Notes: generated by a model from the sequence alone, not told the origin. Positions 51,159-60,225 are shown, numbered from the stretch's first letter. The stretch: 64,000 nt of DNA from an uncultured bacterium (GCA_903857865.1 CAIOGO010000017.1:32302-96301); one strand, 5' to 3'. Translations and numbers: made by a program.

Positions 51159-51662
51159 CTAGTCCTCAAAGTGGAGGAGTACAGCGGGCGCCGAGAAGTC
51201 GATACGGCACTGTTGCAGGAATGACCTGCCAAGCAGCGACGGCATGCCGCTGTATGATTGCGCCGAGTGACCGCGCCTACTATCTCGCGACGGGAAAAGG
51301 ACGGCCAGTTGCTTGAACTTGATCGGTGGCGCGGTCACGTTCCCTTCTGCTTGAAACTCGAATGTGACATCACGCAGGTACTTTATTGGCACACCAACTC
51401 CGCCCACACCGCGAGTCTGTGAAGGGCACCCCGCAACGAGGTGGTTGTTTGTGATGCCGATCCTCTCAGCATCGTCAGGCATGAGTACAGTCTGATCCGC
51501 CCCTGTATCGATCAGAAAATCCACTACCCCTCTGAGGCCGCTATTCTCGCATGAGAAGATTGCCGCTAGACGAGGCCAAGGAGCGGTCTTCGCGACGAGG
51601 CCATTTGGACATCTTCTCTCAGGTATTTCTTCCCAACGCCCCACAAGGTGATGGGTAGGCAT
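51159..51662 (-). CDS. Retropepsin-like aspartic protease
   Basis: A 167-residue protein with VDFLIDTGADQTVL, the D-T-G-A active-site loop of single-domain (clan AA) aspartic proteases, and LLGRSFLQQC near the end, which matches the flap-side ILG motif. It would act as a homodimer. The substrate is unknown. It starts three bases after the DUF5678 gene, so the two form a unit. Confidence 0.82.
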   Translation of the reverse strand: MPTHHLVGRWEEIPERRCPNGLVAKTAPWPRLAAIFSCENSGLRGVVDFLIDTGADQTVLMPDDAERIGITNNHLVAGCPSQTRGVGGVGVPIKYLRDVTFEFQAEGNVTAPPIKFKQLAVLFPSRDSRRGHSAQSYSGMPSLLGRSFLQQCRIDFSAPAVLLHFED

Positions 51663-51665
51663 GGG

Positions 51666-51908
51666 CTAGAGGAGCATTGATGCAGTGTCACTAGTGATGA
51701 AGGCGACAGCTGTTTCTTCGTCCAGTGGGGTTATAGATGCTCGTGCGAACTCGGTCCGCAATGCTTCAATGGTTGGAGCGGCCGCTACCACACGTCCATC
51801 TCGCACGGCGATGTACTTCCCATCGTAGCGGGGAAGAAGATGAGTGTATCGCTCATCGATGTACTTCTTGTTCTTCAGATAGGCCACGAGAACCGTCGCC
51901 GGCAGCAT
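51666..51908 (-). CDS. DUF5678 domain protein
   Basis: An 80-residue cytoplasmic protein. LPRYDGKYIAVRDGRVVAAAP is the DUF5678 signature; function unknown. Small proteins of this type are commonly encoded before clan AA proteases, as here. GGGGGAGG precedes the ATG at 51908; the longer open frame upstream is not supported. It could be a partner or substrate of the protease. Confidence 0.75.
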   Translation of the reverse strand: MLPATVLVAYLKNKKYIDERYTHLLPRYDGKYIAVRDGRVVAAAPTIEALRTEFARASITPLDEETAVAFITSDTASMLL

Positions 51909-52234
51909 CTTGGTCGCCTCCCCCGTGCGTGCCGGATTGTAGCACGGGCACTGTGAAGATTCCGAGAACGGCAGGAGTACCCTTCGCGAACTTGATAGTC
52001 GCCAATGGAAGACACCAAGAGTGAAGATGTGACCCCTCCGCCCCGTCAACCACCGCTCCGACGAACACGCCGGCGAAGACATCGTCCGCGAAGGCTGAGG
52101 GCGGCTGCTAGCCTAATTCCACTGAAGCTCTCCGGACTGCTAGTCCGCGGCCTCGCCTGCGGCATTCGTGCGCCGGGCGGACCGGATGGTCGTCGAAGTC
52201 GATCAGCGCCCGCGCCCTTGGCGACGCGAGTCCT
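51909..52234. other. Gene-free stretch with one copy of a direct repeat
   Basis: No gene is supported. It holds the left copy of a 23-base direct repeat (52013-52035). The minus-strand open frame after vapC has no recognisable homology. Confidence 0.5.
52013..52035 (+). repeat. Direct repeat, left copy
   Basis: A 23-base word containing AAGAGTGAAGATGTGACCC is found here and at 53767-53789 in the same orientation. Similarity continues into a CCGCCCCG word after both copies. The two copies bracket vapBC and hicBA. Confidence 0.75.
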
Positions 52235-52648
52235 CTACGCCTCCATCGTTGCGAGGAACTCCGCTGGGTCGAGTGCCTTGACGATCGAGCTGCGGAAGTC
52301 CTTGACGTTGCGCGTGATGATGGCCTCCGCGCCCGACAAGCGTCCTGCCTGTTCGACAACGGCATCCTCGAAGTCGGCGATCTTGCTTTGGAAAGCCTCT
52401 TCCATCACGGAACGATTGACCGGCGCGATTTCGAAGAGGCGGAGCAATGCGCGAAGAGCACGGCGCGCGTCGTCACGCGGGAGCGATTGTGTGAGGAGGT
52501 AGTGGATTGTGGTGACTGTGGTTGCGCACAGGGAGGCCTCGATCTTCGACTGCTCCGCTAGGGCGAAGATCCTCGAGGCCGGCTCCGCAAACCGCTCGCG
52601 GGCCAGAAGGACGTCCAAGACGACGTTCGTGTCGACGATCACTCGCAC
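52235..52648 (-). CDS. vapC: PIN-domain toxin (VapC type)
   Basis: A 137-residue PIN ribonuclease. VIVDTNVVLDVLL gives the first catalytic aspartate, and AEAIITRNVKDF the C-terminal acidic region. VapC toxins cut tRNA or rRNA. The GTG start overlaps the antitoxin gene by ten bases, the usual arrangement. Confidence 0.85.
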   Translation of the reverse strand: MRVIVDTNVVLDVLLARERFAEPASRIFALAEQSKIEASLCATTVTTIHYLLTQSLPRDDARRALRALLRLFEIAPVNRSVMEEAFQSKIADFEDAVVEQAGRLSGAEAIITRNVKDFRSSIVKALDPAEFLATMEA

Positions 52649-52893
52649 GAGTGCTTCTCCCGAAGATACTGCTTGTAGTTCGCCTCGGTGATCTCTAGTC
52701 CCTTCAGCACGCCGACGAGCGAAGCCGTTATGGGCGGGAGTGCTGACGCGGCTCGTTTCGATGCGTCCAAACCATCCACGAACTCGCTGACCATCTGGGA
52801 AACCGACTTGCCGCGGCGAGACGCCTCCTCTTTGGCCTGCCGCACTCGGTCCTCATCCATTCGCAGCGTCAGCTTCGTGTTCATGACGTACAT
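52639..52893 (-). CDS. vapB: Antitoxin of the VapBC pair
   Basis: An 84-residue protein with an N-terminal ribbon-helix-helix-like segment (KLTLRMDEDRVRQAKEEASR) and a C-terminal toxin-binding tail. It resembles DUF6364-type antitoxins. The start could be at 52893 or at an in-frame ATG at 52884; neither has a clear ribosome-binding site. A perfect inverted repeat overlaps the start and is a likely operator for self-repression. Confidence 0.78.
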   Translation of the reverse strand: MYVMNTKLTLRMDEDRVRQAKEEASRRGKSVSQMVSEFVDGLDASKRAASALPPITASLVGVLKGLEITEANYKQYLREKHSCE

Positions 52894-52914
52894 AGTAGCA
52901 GTTGCTGTACGTCA
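52884..52914. promoter_or_regulatory. Inverted-repeat operator of vapBC
   Basis: TGACGTACA (52884-52892) and TGTACGTCA (52906-52914) are perfect 9-base inverted arms separated by 13 bases. They cover the antitoxin start and likely promoter, as expected for a site bound by the VapB dimer. Confidence 0.6.
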
Positions 52915-52966
52915 TATCAAGCCCGTCTCTTTCAGAGAGCGTGTTCGGTGGCCGAAAGGAAGCGAG

Positions 52967-53233
52967 CTATCTGATGAGGCCCACGCGCTTGAAATCCTCT
53001 CGTGACGCCCAGCCGACGGCATCCACCATTTTCTTCAGTTGCTCGCGACCGAAGCCAGCCTTGGGGTGATAGTGCACGGTGACTCGTCTTCCATCGGAGT
53101 GCCGGTAGACGAGAATCGCGCCTTGTTTGCTCTCGACATCCCTTAGGAATCCATCCCTCTCCAATGCCTTGATGAAGTCGTGTTTAGTGATGTTCTTGAG
53201 GCGATCGAAGATGTCCTTCGGGAGCGTGACCAC
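52967..53233 (-). CDS. hicA: HicA-type toxin
   Basis: An 88-residue double-stranded-RNA-binding-fold mRNA interferase. The RHSDGRRVTVHYHPK stretch matches the HicA pattern in which a histidine is catalytic. It is a little longer than typical HicA. It lies eight bases after the antitoxin-like gene. Confidence 0.8.
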   Translation of the reverse strand: MVTLPKDIFDRLKNITKHDFIKALERDGFLRDVESKQGAILVYRHSDGRRVTVHYHPKAGFGREQLKKMVDAVGWASREDFKRVGLIR

Positions 53234-53241
53234 AAGAGGAC

Positions 53242-53571
53242 CTACACCGTGACGAGAAGCTCGCTACGCTCACAGCCAGAGTGCGCTTCGGATACACCGA
53301 GCAGTGGCTCCATATGCGCGCTACGGCTCACGGCATCGGAGACAGGAATGCCGCAACTGACTCGGCACCCAGGAGGCAACGGATCGCCATGCTTCACGTA
53401 GGAAGAAAGGTTGAGGCGTACGGCCTCTTCGAGGTGCTGCCGGGCTTCCTCGCGCGTTTCCCCGCCGACAACGCATCCACTCAGCGCCGGCGAGTAGCCG
53501 ACGAACCCCGTCTCGTCAGGCTCGATACAGATGGGGACTACGATCATTGAGCGCGGCAACGTCTCAGTCAC
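53242..53571 (-). CDS. hicB: HicB-type antitoxin
   Basis: A 109-residue protein with the partially degraded RNase H fold of HicB: FVGYSPALSGCVVGGETREEA. No C-terminal DNA-binding domain is evident. The second GTG (53571) is favoured since GGAGG is eight bases upstream; the first overlaps the site. The antitoxin gene precedes the toxin, the reverse of the classical hicAB order. Confidence 0.8.
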   Translation of the reverse strand: MTETLPRSMIVVPICIEPDETGFVGYSPALSGCVVGGETREEARQHLEEAVRLNLSSYVKHGDPLPPGCRVSCGIPVSDAVSRSAHMEPLLGVSEAHSGCERSELLVTV

Positions 53572-53926
53572 CTGACTCACCTCCGATGTCTGAATCGATT
53601 ATACGTAGACGCGGCGACGATGCCAGGCTCGCCAAGAACGGCGCTGTCAGTGGGCGTGCCCCAAGAAGCAAGACGCGACCCTGCGCCCCACAGAGCTGGC
53701 GAGTGGCCCGTGCTCTCGGGGATACCGAAGGGCGGAGACTTCACGTCCTGTCGAGATGTCGTGAGGCACCAAGAGTGAAGATGTGACCCGCCGCCCCGCG
53801 GCCCCTGGGAATCGCGGTACACGCCCCGTGAACTCCGCCAGATCAGTGCGCCAGATCCCAGTGCTGGATTGCAGGCTCAGACGCCATCCAGACGCAGCCC
53901 ACAAGCTAGTCGCGGCTCCCGTACCT
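53572..53926. other. Gene-free stretch with the right direct repeat
   Basis: No gene is supported. The right copy of the 23-base direct repeat lies at 53767-53789. A short open frame on the minus strand has no recognisable homology. Confidence 0.5.
53767..53789 (+). repeat. Direct repeat, right copy
   Basis: Second copy of the word at 52013-52035, identical over 23 bases and in the same orientation. Confidence 0.75.
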
Positions 53927-54571
53927 TCATCTCCTCCAGCGGTCGAACACATCATCTGGCATCAGTCTTGCCCAACGGCGCACGCGAAGAAGAAGTCTCC
54001 CCATGCGCGTCCGCGGATAGGTGAAGCTGTATGCGGGAGTGTATGCGAGATCTGGGCCAGGATGGAACACGAGCTCGCGCACCTGTTGCGTTGAACGGGT
54101 CACGCCAAGATCTTCAAGCATGACGACTGATGGGGCTCGCATTCCGCGGAAGATCAGAACACCAGTTCTCTCGCCCGTCCTGTACGAAAGCCTCATGAAG
54201 ACTTCTCGCGCCTCTCTTAGCGACTCGTAAGGCCACGCCAGCTTCACTGGAATCTCGGCTTGCCCTCCAGGATGGACTAGCCCCGGGCCGGCCAGAAGCT
54301 TCCGAATCGGCGCAGGTTCGAGGCGGGAAAGGCCAATCCGGACGGCCTCAATCATGACAGGCATGACACTCGGATTCCATAAGGTCACAGTGAATCCTAC
54401 AAGGGCCTCTTCCTTGTCATCAGACCGGCTCAGGTGAATGTCGGTGTTGACCAAGACGGGAGATGGCGAGTGCCGGCACTTCGTCCATCTATGGAATGAA
54501 ACCGTAGAGGCCACAAGCACGATTGTTGCCAAGACAGTTGCAGCTGCTAGGACTGCCTGAAGGTAGTTCAT
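53927..54571 (-). CDS. Membrane-anchored protein of unknown function
   Basis: A 214-residue protein with one N-terminal membrane helix (about 5-25) and a mostly beta-rich domain facing the cytoplasm or outside. The C-terminal 25 residues are very basic ([14 protein letters not shown]). I do not recognise the family. GAGGGA precedes the ATG. It overlaps the tail of the upstream methylase fragment by 83 bases, so it belongs to the MmeI-like gene cluster. Confidence 0.55.
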   Translation of the reverse strand: MNYLQAVLAAATVLATIVLVASTVSFHRWTKCRHSPSPVLVNTDIHLSRSDDKEEALVGFTVTLWNPSVMPVMIEAVRIGLSRLEPAPIRKLLAGPGLVHPGGQAEIPVKLAWPYESLREAREVFMRLSYRTGERTGVLIFRGMRAPSVVMLEDLGVTRSTQQVRELVFHPGPDLAYTPAYSFTYPRTRMGRLLLRVRRWARLMPDDVFDRWRR

Positions 54572-55076
54572 ACCACTCCCTCATGTGACTAAGGAGAGAC
54601 ATCTCTCGACCCCGTCCTGCTGGGAATCCAGCGTCTCCAGTTCGCCAACATTGCACCTCGGCGGATTGCGTAGCCCTCGCGAGAGGGATTGAGCAAGAAC
54701 GTCGCGGGGTCGTCATCACACGCTCTTGATCCACGATCTGCCACAGGTATCCCTCCGTCTGAACGCTCTCAGTTGGCTGCTTTGAAGAACACGTCCGTTC
54801 GAGATTCAGCGCGAGGAGGCGTTCGAGGATCTGGTCGTCGGTGAGGTCGTGGGGCCAGGCGTAGGCGTCGAGAACGGCGTCGTCGAGTCTCTTGTGGGCG
54901 AGGTCGAGCCAGGTGGGCCGTGCGTTGTAGAAGTTCGTGAGCGCCTGCTTCTTCAGCTCGGCCTCGCGGGCACCCTCGGGATCGAGCCACCGGTAGCGCT
55001 TCTCGACGAGGTCCTTCGCGGCGGCGGCGCTGGCTTGAACGCGGGGATCGTCGAATGGTTCCTCTACCTTCGCCAC
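54489..55076 (-). pseudogene. Partial copy of the MmeI-like gene 3' end
   Basis: Residues 8-94 (from DDPRVQ to [11 protein letters not shown]) closely resemble the last part of the full MmeI-like protein at 55879-58689, at roughly 75-80% identity by eye. The remaining ~100 codons are unrelated. The GTG start overlaps the end of the HEPN-like gene by 13 bases. Like the hsdM fragment at 14638-14781, it is a partial methylase end placed after an inserted gene. It has no catalytic part. Confidence 0.8.
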
Positions 55077-55882
55077 GTCGTGATCTCACCATCTTGCCCG
55101 ACAAGTCTCGCGGGAAGATCCCGAGCCTCTGAGACGAACTTGTAGATCGCAACGCCATACTCGCGCAACGTTCGAATCGTCTTCTTCGCAACCTCCGGCG
55201 TCGGCTTTAGGACGTAGCCGGTGTGCGCCTCCACTTCTCCTGGGAAGTGCTCCTCAAGTCCTAGGTTGCGATACTTCTCGTAGTCGACATCTCTCAGAAC
55301 GCCTTCGCTGTGTGCCACGGCATGGCGGACGGCGGCTACCACGCAAATCCATTGAGAGAGACAGATCCCTCGGACGTTGCTGTTCTCGCATTCGACAAGG
55401 TGCGGCGCGGCTCTCCGGACGGCACACAACACCTCCGCAAAGCGCTTGCGCCCCTTCTGCTCAGTGCCAGACACGAGGCCCTTGACCGTACCCGCGTCCG
55501 CAGTGTCTGGCAGCTCCTTTTCGATCGCCTCAATGAACTCACGAAATGCCTCAAAGGCTCGGGCGATGGCCCAGAGGTAGGACTGGGCCCTGAAGTCGCG
55601 AAAAGCGCGAAGAAGGCAGTCGGTCTCCTGGTCAGGGATGCGGAGCGAAGGGATGTGCTTCACGAAGCCGGGGATGCTGTCATCGCAGATGTCAGCCAGC
55701 GTGCCGAGCATCTCTCCGTTCGGGATCCGCTCGAGCCACTCTTGCGGCGAGTCAGTCGCATGTCCAAACGCAGCTTCGGACACGTTCAGCGCTTGTTCCG
55801 CTGCCAGCAGCTTGGCCAAGAGGAGGTCGAATGCCGGGTAGTACGGGTTCCTCCGGCTCATCCCTGACTTCGGTTGGTTCAT
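55064..55882 (-). CDS. HEPN-like protein behind the MmeI-like enzyme
   Basis: A 272-residue helical protein that I do not recognise as a named family. Near the C-terminal half it contains VRHAVAH: R186-H187-x3-H191 matches the R-[NHD]-x3-H signature of HEPN ribonucleases, on a helix as in that fold. HEPN proteins in defence loci cut RNA after activation. The ATG at 55882 overlaps the methylase stop (ATGA), with GGAGG upstream, so it is co-translated with the restriction enzyme. The assignment rests on the motif and context. Confidence 0.6.
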   Translation of the reverse strand: MNQPKSGMSRRNPYYPAFDLLLAKLLAAEQALNVSEAAFGHATDSPQEWLERIPNGEMLGTLADICDDSIPGFVKHIPSLRIPDQETDCLLRAFRDFRAQSYLWAIARAFEAFREFIEAIEKELPDTADAGTVKGLVSGTEQKGRKRFAEVLCAVRRAAPHLVECENSNVRGICLSQWICVVAAVRHAVAHSEGVLRDVDYEKYRNLGLEEHFPGEVEAHTGYVLKPTPEVAKKTIRTLREYGVAIYKFVSEARDLPARLVGQDGEITTWRR

Positions 55883-58689
55883 GCACCCTCCTGCGTAGCC
55901 GCTCGTTCGAGGTTTAGCGCAAGCAGCCGTTCGAGGATCTGGTCGTCGGTGAGGTCGTGGGGCCAGGTGTAGGCATCCAGGACGGCTTGGTCGAGCTTCT
56001 TGTGGGCGAGGTCGAGCCAGGTGGGGCGCTGGTTGTAGAGGTTGGTTAGCGTGCGCTTCTTGAGCTCGACTTCGCTCGCGCCTTCGGGGTTGAGCCAGCG
56101 GTCGCGTTTCTCGACGAGATCCTTCGCGGCGGCGGCGATGACCTGGACGCGCGGATCGTTCGCAGGCTCCTTCCCCGGCGGCCACGGGAACGGGAAGGTC
56201 TCGAAACAGGTTGTGGAGTTGTAAGTAGGGTCATCGCCGACGCCGTGGCGAGATGACGTCGCAAGTGCCCACACCTCGTGGATTCGCGAATGCAGGACGC
56301 CGAAGAAGTAGTCATCTTCGCGGGCGATCGCGGCAACTCGGCTGTCCGGCAGGGTTGTTGCGTCCAGGAACACAAAAACACGATGCTTCGCGACGCGAGG
56401 CGTCGCGATGAACCGGCTCAGTTCCGCTACCGCTCTTCGCATATCAGGGGCAGGGCGCCTGTGAAGCCACCAGAGAGCTCGCTCCTTTTGGCTTCGCGAG
56501 GTCTCCCGGACGGGCTTCACGGTCTCACGCACGTACTCAAATGGGAGTTCGTACATTGCCGCTTCCGCGCAGGGCACGTCCGGCCCGAAGTCGATCACCC
56601 AATCGGACCCCGGACGCTGCATGATGTCTCTTGCGTTGACGAACGGTCGCACGACATCCAGGTTGCGCCGCCCATTCGCGTTTGTGGGAGCAGCAAGCAT
56701 CCGTCTCGCTGTTGCGTCGTCGATCTCGAATGGGCCACCTTTCTCATCGCACCGGAAGCACAGGTCCATGTTCTCCGTCAGGGCGAGCGCCGTGCTTACG
56801 GCGGCCGCGCCTGTCAGATCCGCATTGATCGCATCCACGTGGACCTCGTTTAGAGTCCGGGTGGGTTCCAGCCCCTGATCGAAGCCCACAATAGACACGC
56901 GGACGTCCGCGCCATCAAGGACCCACGGGCGGTCGTCCCAAGCCATGAAGATGGCCCCGCTCTTCTTGATTCGCTCTAGGGTGAGGCGGCTTCTCCCGGA
57001 TCGAATCGCCTGCGTTGCGAGCAGCCCAGCACGCTGAAGTCGCCCTCCCGCAATCAATGCGCGGGCCTTCTCGAACCAGTAGCAGCACAGGTCCGCTGCC
57101 CCCGCCACGCGGCCTTCGTACAGCTTGAACAGCGCATCGACATAGCGATCCCCGAGTTCGCGGCGCATTCTCTGGGAACCGAGGAACGGCGGGTTCCCAA
57201 TGACGACCGTCGCCTGCGGCCACTCGGGCTCGACGGGGTTCCCGTCCTCGTCAAACGCGAGGATGGCATCCTTGTGCTCGATGTTGTCGAGCTTCTTGAG
57301 AAGCGGCTCGGCCGGCCAACCGAAGCCGTTCTCGTGCAGCCACTGGATGTAGCCGATCCACACCGTTGCTTGCGCCAGCTCGTGCGCGTACTCGTTGATC
57401 TCGATCCCGTAGAGCTGTCGCGGGTCCGCTGTGGGGATCGAGAGAGGGAAGCCGAGGCTTGTCGAGAGTGCAATGACTTCCTTCTCGAGGTTCAAGAGCT
57501 CGCGCAACGCGACGTAGAGGAAGTTGCCGCTGCCGCAGGCGGGGTCGAGGACCTTCGTGTCGGCGATCTCGTCGGCGAAGCCGTGCAGCAGCTTCTGGAG
57601 ACGGGTCCTCAGTCTGGCCTTGACGCCACCGGCCGACGGCGCGGCGCGCCACTCGGCGGCGACCTTGTCGACTTCCTTCCTGACTTCTTCCCAGCGCCGG
57701 CGCAGCGGGCGCATGAGGACGGGTTCGACGATGAGGAGGATGTCTTCACGGCTCGTGTAGTGGGCGCCGATCTGCGACCGCTTGCCGGGGTCGAGGCCGC
57801 GTTCAAACAGCGTCCCGAGGATCGACGGCTCGATGCTCGACCAGTCGAGCTGCGAGACGCGATGCAGAATCCGCAGGTCGTCGCGTGTCAGTTCCAAGAC
57901 GGTGTCGTCGTCGAACAGGCCGCCGTTGAAGTGCGGGATGCGATCGAGGCCGAAGTAGCCGCCTTTCGCCATGTGGCCGAACAGCGTCTTGAGCTGGCGA
58001 CCGAACGCGGCCGGATCTTCCCTCGTGTCGGCGACGAGGCGCGACACGAGCTTGTCGGGCAGGAGCTTGATGTCTTCGGCGAAGAGAGAGAAGAGGATGC
58101 GGATGAGGAAGTGGGCCGCCACTTCGGAATCGACGCCGCGATCCCGCAATGACTCTGCAAGCTTCGCGAAGTCGGCCGCAGCCTTCTTCGTGACGCCCTC
58201 GGGTGTCTCGTCGGCCCGCAACCTCTCCGGTTCGGTGAAGACCGCTCGCAGAGTGGCTTGACCCGCCTCGGTCGTGAGATCGTCGAGCGTTAGGCGGATG
58301 TCGCGCCTAACGGTGTTGTTGAAGTTCGTGTGAATCACGATCGTCTCCATGTCGGAGACGACGAGAAGCGGCGGGTTCAGCAGGGCATCGCAGTATCGGA
58401 GGAGCTGGGCGTAGGCGGCGTCGAGGTCCTTGTGCTTGCCCTTGTATTCCCAGGCGAAGAAGCCCTTCTTCCAGACATCGGCCCAGCCTTGGCCGCCCGT
58501 CGACTTGTCGGCGCCCCGCTCGAACGTGAACCACGTGCCTTCGCTGTCCGCCTGAGCCGGGGTCTCGTGCCCCAGCATGCGGCAGAGATCGATGAAGTGC
58601 TCCTGAGAGGCCGAGCTCTCCTTGAGCGTGGAGGCGCGCCACTTGGCGACGAACTCCTGCGGCGTCATCGTCGGATTGCGCGATGCCAT
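55879..58689 (-). CDS. MmeI-like (type IIL) restriction-modification enzyme
   Basis: A 936-residue single-chain enzyme that both cuts and methylates. The N-terminal nuclease has D71-x9-E81-Y-K83, the spacing seen in MmeI. A helical spacer follows, then a methylase domain with DPACGSGNFLYVAL (SAM motif) and GNPPFLGSQRMR (catalytic NPPF), then a target-recognition domain (about 640-830) and a C-terminal helical part. Length is close to MmeI (919). All motifs look intact, so it may be active. GAGGGGG precedes the ATG. It heads the right-hand island operon. Confidence 0.9.
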   Translation of the reverse strand: MASRNPTMTPQEFVAKWRASTLKESSASQEHFIDLCRMLGHETPAQADSEGTWFTFERGADKSTGGQGWADVWKKGFFAWEYKGKHKDLDAAYAQLLRYCDALLNPPLLVVSDMETIVIHTNFNNTVRRDIRLTLDDLTTEAGQATLRAVFTEPERLRADETPEGVTKKAAADFAKLAESLRDRGVDSEVAAHFLIRILFSLFAEDIKLLPDKLVSRLVADTREDPAAFGRQLKTLFGHMAKGGYFGLDRIPHFNGGLFDDDTVLELTRDDLRILHRVSQLDWSSIEPSILGTLFERGLDPGKRSQIGAHYTSREDILLIVEPVLMRPLRRRWEEVRKEVDKVAAEWRAAPSAGGVKARLRTRLQKLLHGFADEIADTKVLDPACGSGNFLYVALRELLNLEKEVIALSTSLGFPLSIPTADPRQLYGIEINEYAHELAQATVWIGYIQWLHENGFGWPAEPLLKKLDNIEHKDAILAFDEDGNPVEPEWPQATVVIGNPPFLGSQRMRRELGDRYVDALFKLYEGRVAGAADLCCYWFEKARALIAGGRLQRAGLLATQAIRSGRSRLTLERIKKSGAIFMAWDDRPWVLDGADVRVSIVGFDQGLEPTRTLNEVHVDAINADLTGAAAVSTALALTENMDLCFRCDEKGGPFEIDDATARRMLAAPTNANGRRNLDVVRPFVNARDIMQRPGSDWVIDFGPDVPCAEAAMYELPFEYVRETVKPVRETSRSQKERALWWLHRRPAPDMRRAVAELSRFIATPRVAKHRVFVFLDATTLPDSRVAAIAREDDYFFGVLHSRIHEVWALATSSRHGVGDDPTYNSTTCFETFPFPWPPGKEPANDPRVQVIAAAAKDLVEKRDRWLNPEGASEVELKKRTLTNLYNQRPTWLDLAHKKLDQAVLDAYTWPHDLTDDQILERLLALNLERAATQEGA

Positions 58690-58779
58690 GTCCCCCTCTG
58701 CGACCGTTGGTTGGCGTTGAGGCAGTCTAGATCCATTCTAGGGACACGCGCAGGACTCAACAACCTTCGCGCGATCGGT

Positions 58780-58838
58780 GGGGACACATACCTCAAATTC
58801 CCGGCAGCTCCGGACCAGGAATTGAGGGTTGTGTCCCC
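58780..58838. repeat. Long inverted repeat upstream of rarA
   Basis: The left arm (58780-58801) starts GGGGACACATACCTCAAATT and the right arm (58818-58838) ends GGGTTGTGTCCCC. They pair over about 20 bases with few mismatches around a 16-base loop. The element ends 19 bases before the rarA ATG and resembles small mobile palindromes. Confidence 0.65.
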
Positions 58839-58857
58839 GTTCGACTACGATCGTTGC

Positions 58858-60213
58858 ATGGCCAGCCTGTTCGAGCCCGAAGCGCGCGCATCGGAACCGA
58901 CGAGCGAGAGCCCGCTTGCGGAGCGCATGCGGCCGCGGACGCTCGACGAGGTGGTCGGGCAGACGCGGCTTCTCGGCAAGGACGGGCCCTTGCGCGCGGC
59001 GATCGAGAAAGGCATGTGCCGATCGTTCCTGTTCTGGGGACCGCCGGGCACGGGCAAGACCACGGTGGGTCGCATCCTCGCCGAGCGGACGGGCGCGCGG
59101 TTCGTCCATCTCTCTGCCGCGCTGGCCGGCGTGAAGGACGTGCGCGCCGTGCTCGAGGCGTCGCGGTTCCGCTGGCGCGCAGACGGCAAGCGGGACCTCC
59201 TCTTCCTCGACGAGATTCACCGCTTCAATCGTGCGCAGCAGGACGTTCTCCTTTCGTACCTCGAGGAGGGCAGCGTCATGTTCGTCGGGGCGACGACCGA
59301 GAACCCGTCGTTCGCTCTCACCTCGGCTCTCCTGTCGCGCAGCCAACTCCTCCCGTTCGATCCTCTGGAGGAGGCGGATCTCGAACGGCTGATCGATCGC
59401 GCACTCGTCGACGTCCGCGGTCTCGCGGGCGCGTTCGAGCTCACCGACCGGGCGCGTCAGCTCCTGCTCGTCGTGTCGGACGGCGACGCGCGACGGGCCC
59501 TGACGGCCCTCGACCTGGCCAGTTCGATCGCCGGGGGTGCGACGATCGACGAGGACACGGTGTCTCGCGCCGTGCAGCGCAAGGGCTTCCGTTACGACCG
59601 CGCCGGCGACGAGCACTACAACATCATTTCGGCGTTGCACAAGTCGATCCGCAACTCCGATCCCGACGCGGCCCTGTATTGGCTCGCCCGCATGCTCGAA
59701 GGGGGCGAGGATCCGCGGTTCATTGCGCGCCGGCTCCTGCGGATTGCCTCGGAAGATGTCGGCCTGGCCGATCCCCGCGGCATCGAGCAGGCCGTCGCGG
59801 CGTGGAAGGCCGTCGAAGTCATGGGGACGCCGGAGTGCGACCTTGCGCTCGCCCAGGCCGCCGTCTACCTCGCCGTGACCCCGAAGAGCAACGCGCTCTA
59901 CACGGGGCTCGCGGCCGCGAAACAGGACGTGGTGGAGCGGCCCGTCGAGGAAGTTCCGATCCATCTGCGCAATGCTCCCACGGCGATGATGAAGGGTCTA
60001 GGGTACTCCGATGGGTACCAGTACGCGCACGACTTCGAGGACGGCATCGCCCCGATGACGTGCCTGCCCGACGCACTTCTGGGTCGCACCTACTACCATC
60101 CCACCTCACGCGGCAGCGAGCAGGCGATCGGCGAGCGCCTGCGCCGTCTGAGAGCGCTTGCGCACGGCGACGCGAAGCGGGATGCACCTACCGAGGAGAG
60201 AGCCCCAACCTAG
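58858..60213 (+). CDS. rarA: Replication-associated recombination protein RarA (MgsA)
   Basis: A 451-residue AAA+ ATPase that acts at stalled replication forks. PLAERMRPRTLDEVVGQ opens the protein, followed by Walker A FWGPPGTGKTT, Walker B LLFLDEIHRFN, sensor 1 GATTENPSF and the C-terminal tetramerisation part. The ATG at 58858 is where homology begins; no ribosome-binding site is obvious. The gene is divergent from the MmeI-like gene. Confidence 0.95.
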   Translation: MASLFEPEARASEPTSESPLAERMRPRTLDEVVGQTRLLGKDGPLRAAIEKGMCRSFLFWGPPGTGKTTVGRILAERTGARFVHLSAALAGVKDVRAVLEASRFRWRADGKRDLLFLDEIHRFNRAQQDVLLSYLEEGSVMFVGATTENPSFALTSALLSRSQLLPFDPLEEADLERLIDRALVDVRGLAGAFELTDRARQLLLVVSDGDARRALTALDLASSIAGGATIDEDTVSRAVQRKGFRYDRAGDEHYNIISALHKSIRNSDPDAALYWLARMLEGGEDPRFIARRLLRIASEDVGLADPRGIEQAVAAWKAVEVMGTPECDLALAQAAVYLAVTPKSNALYTGLAAAKQDVVERPVEEVPIHLRNAPTAMMKGLGYSDGYQYAHDFEDGIAPMTCLPDALLGRTYYHPTSRGSEQAIGERLRRLRALAHGDAKRDAPTEERAPT

Positions 60214-60225
60214 GCGTTGCACAAG

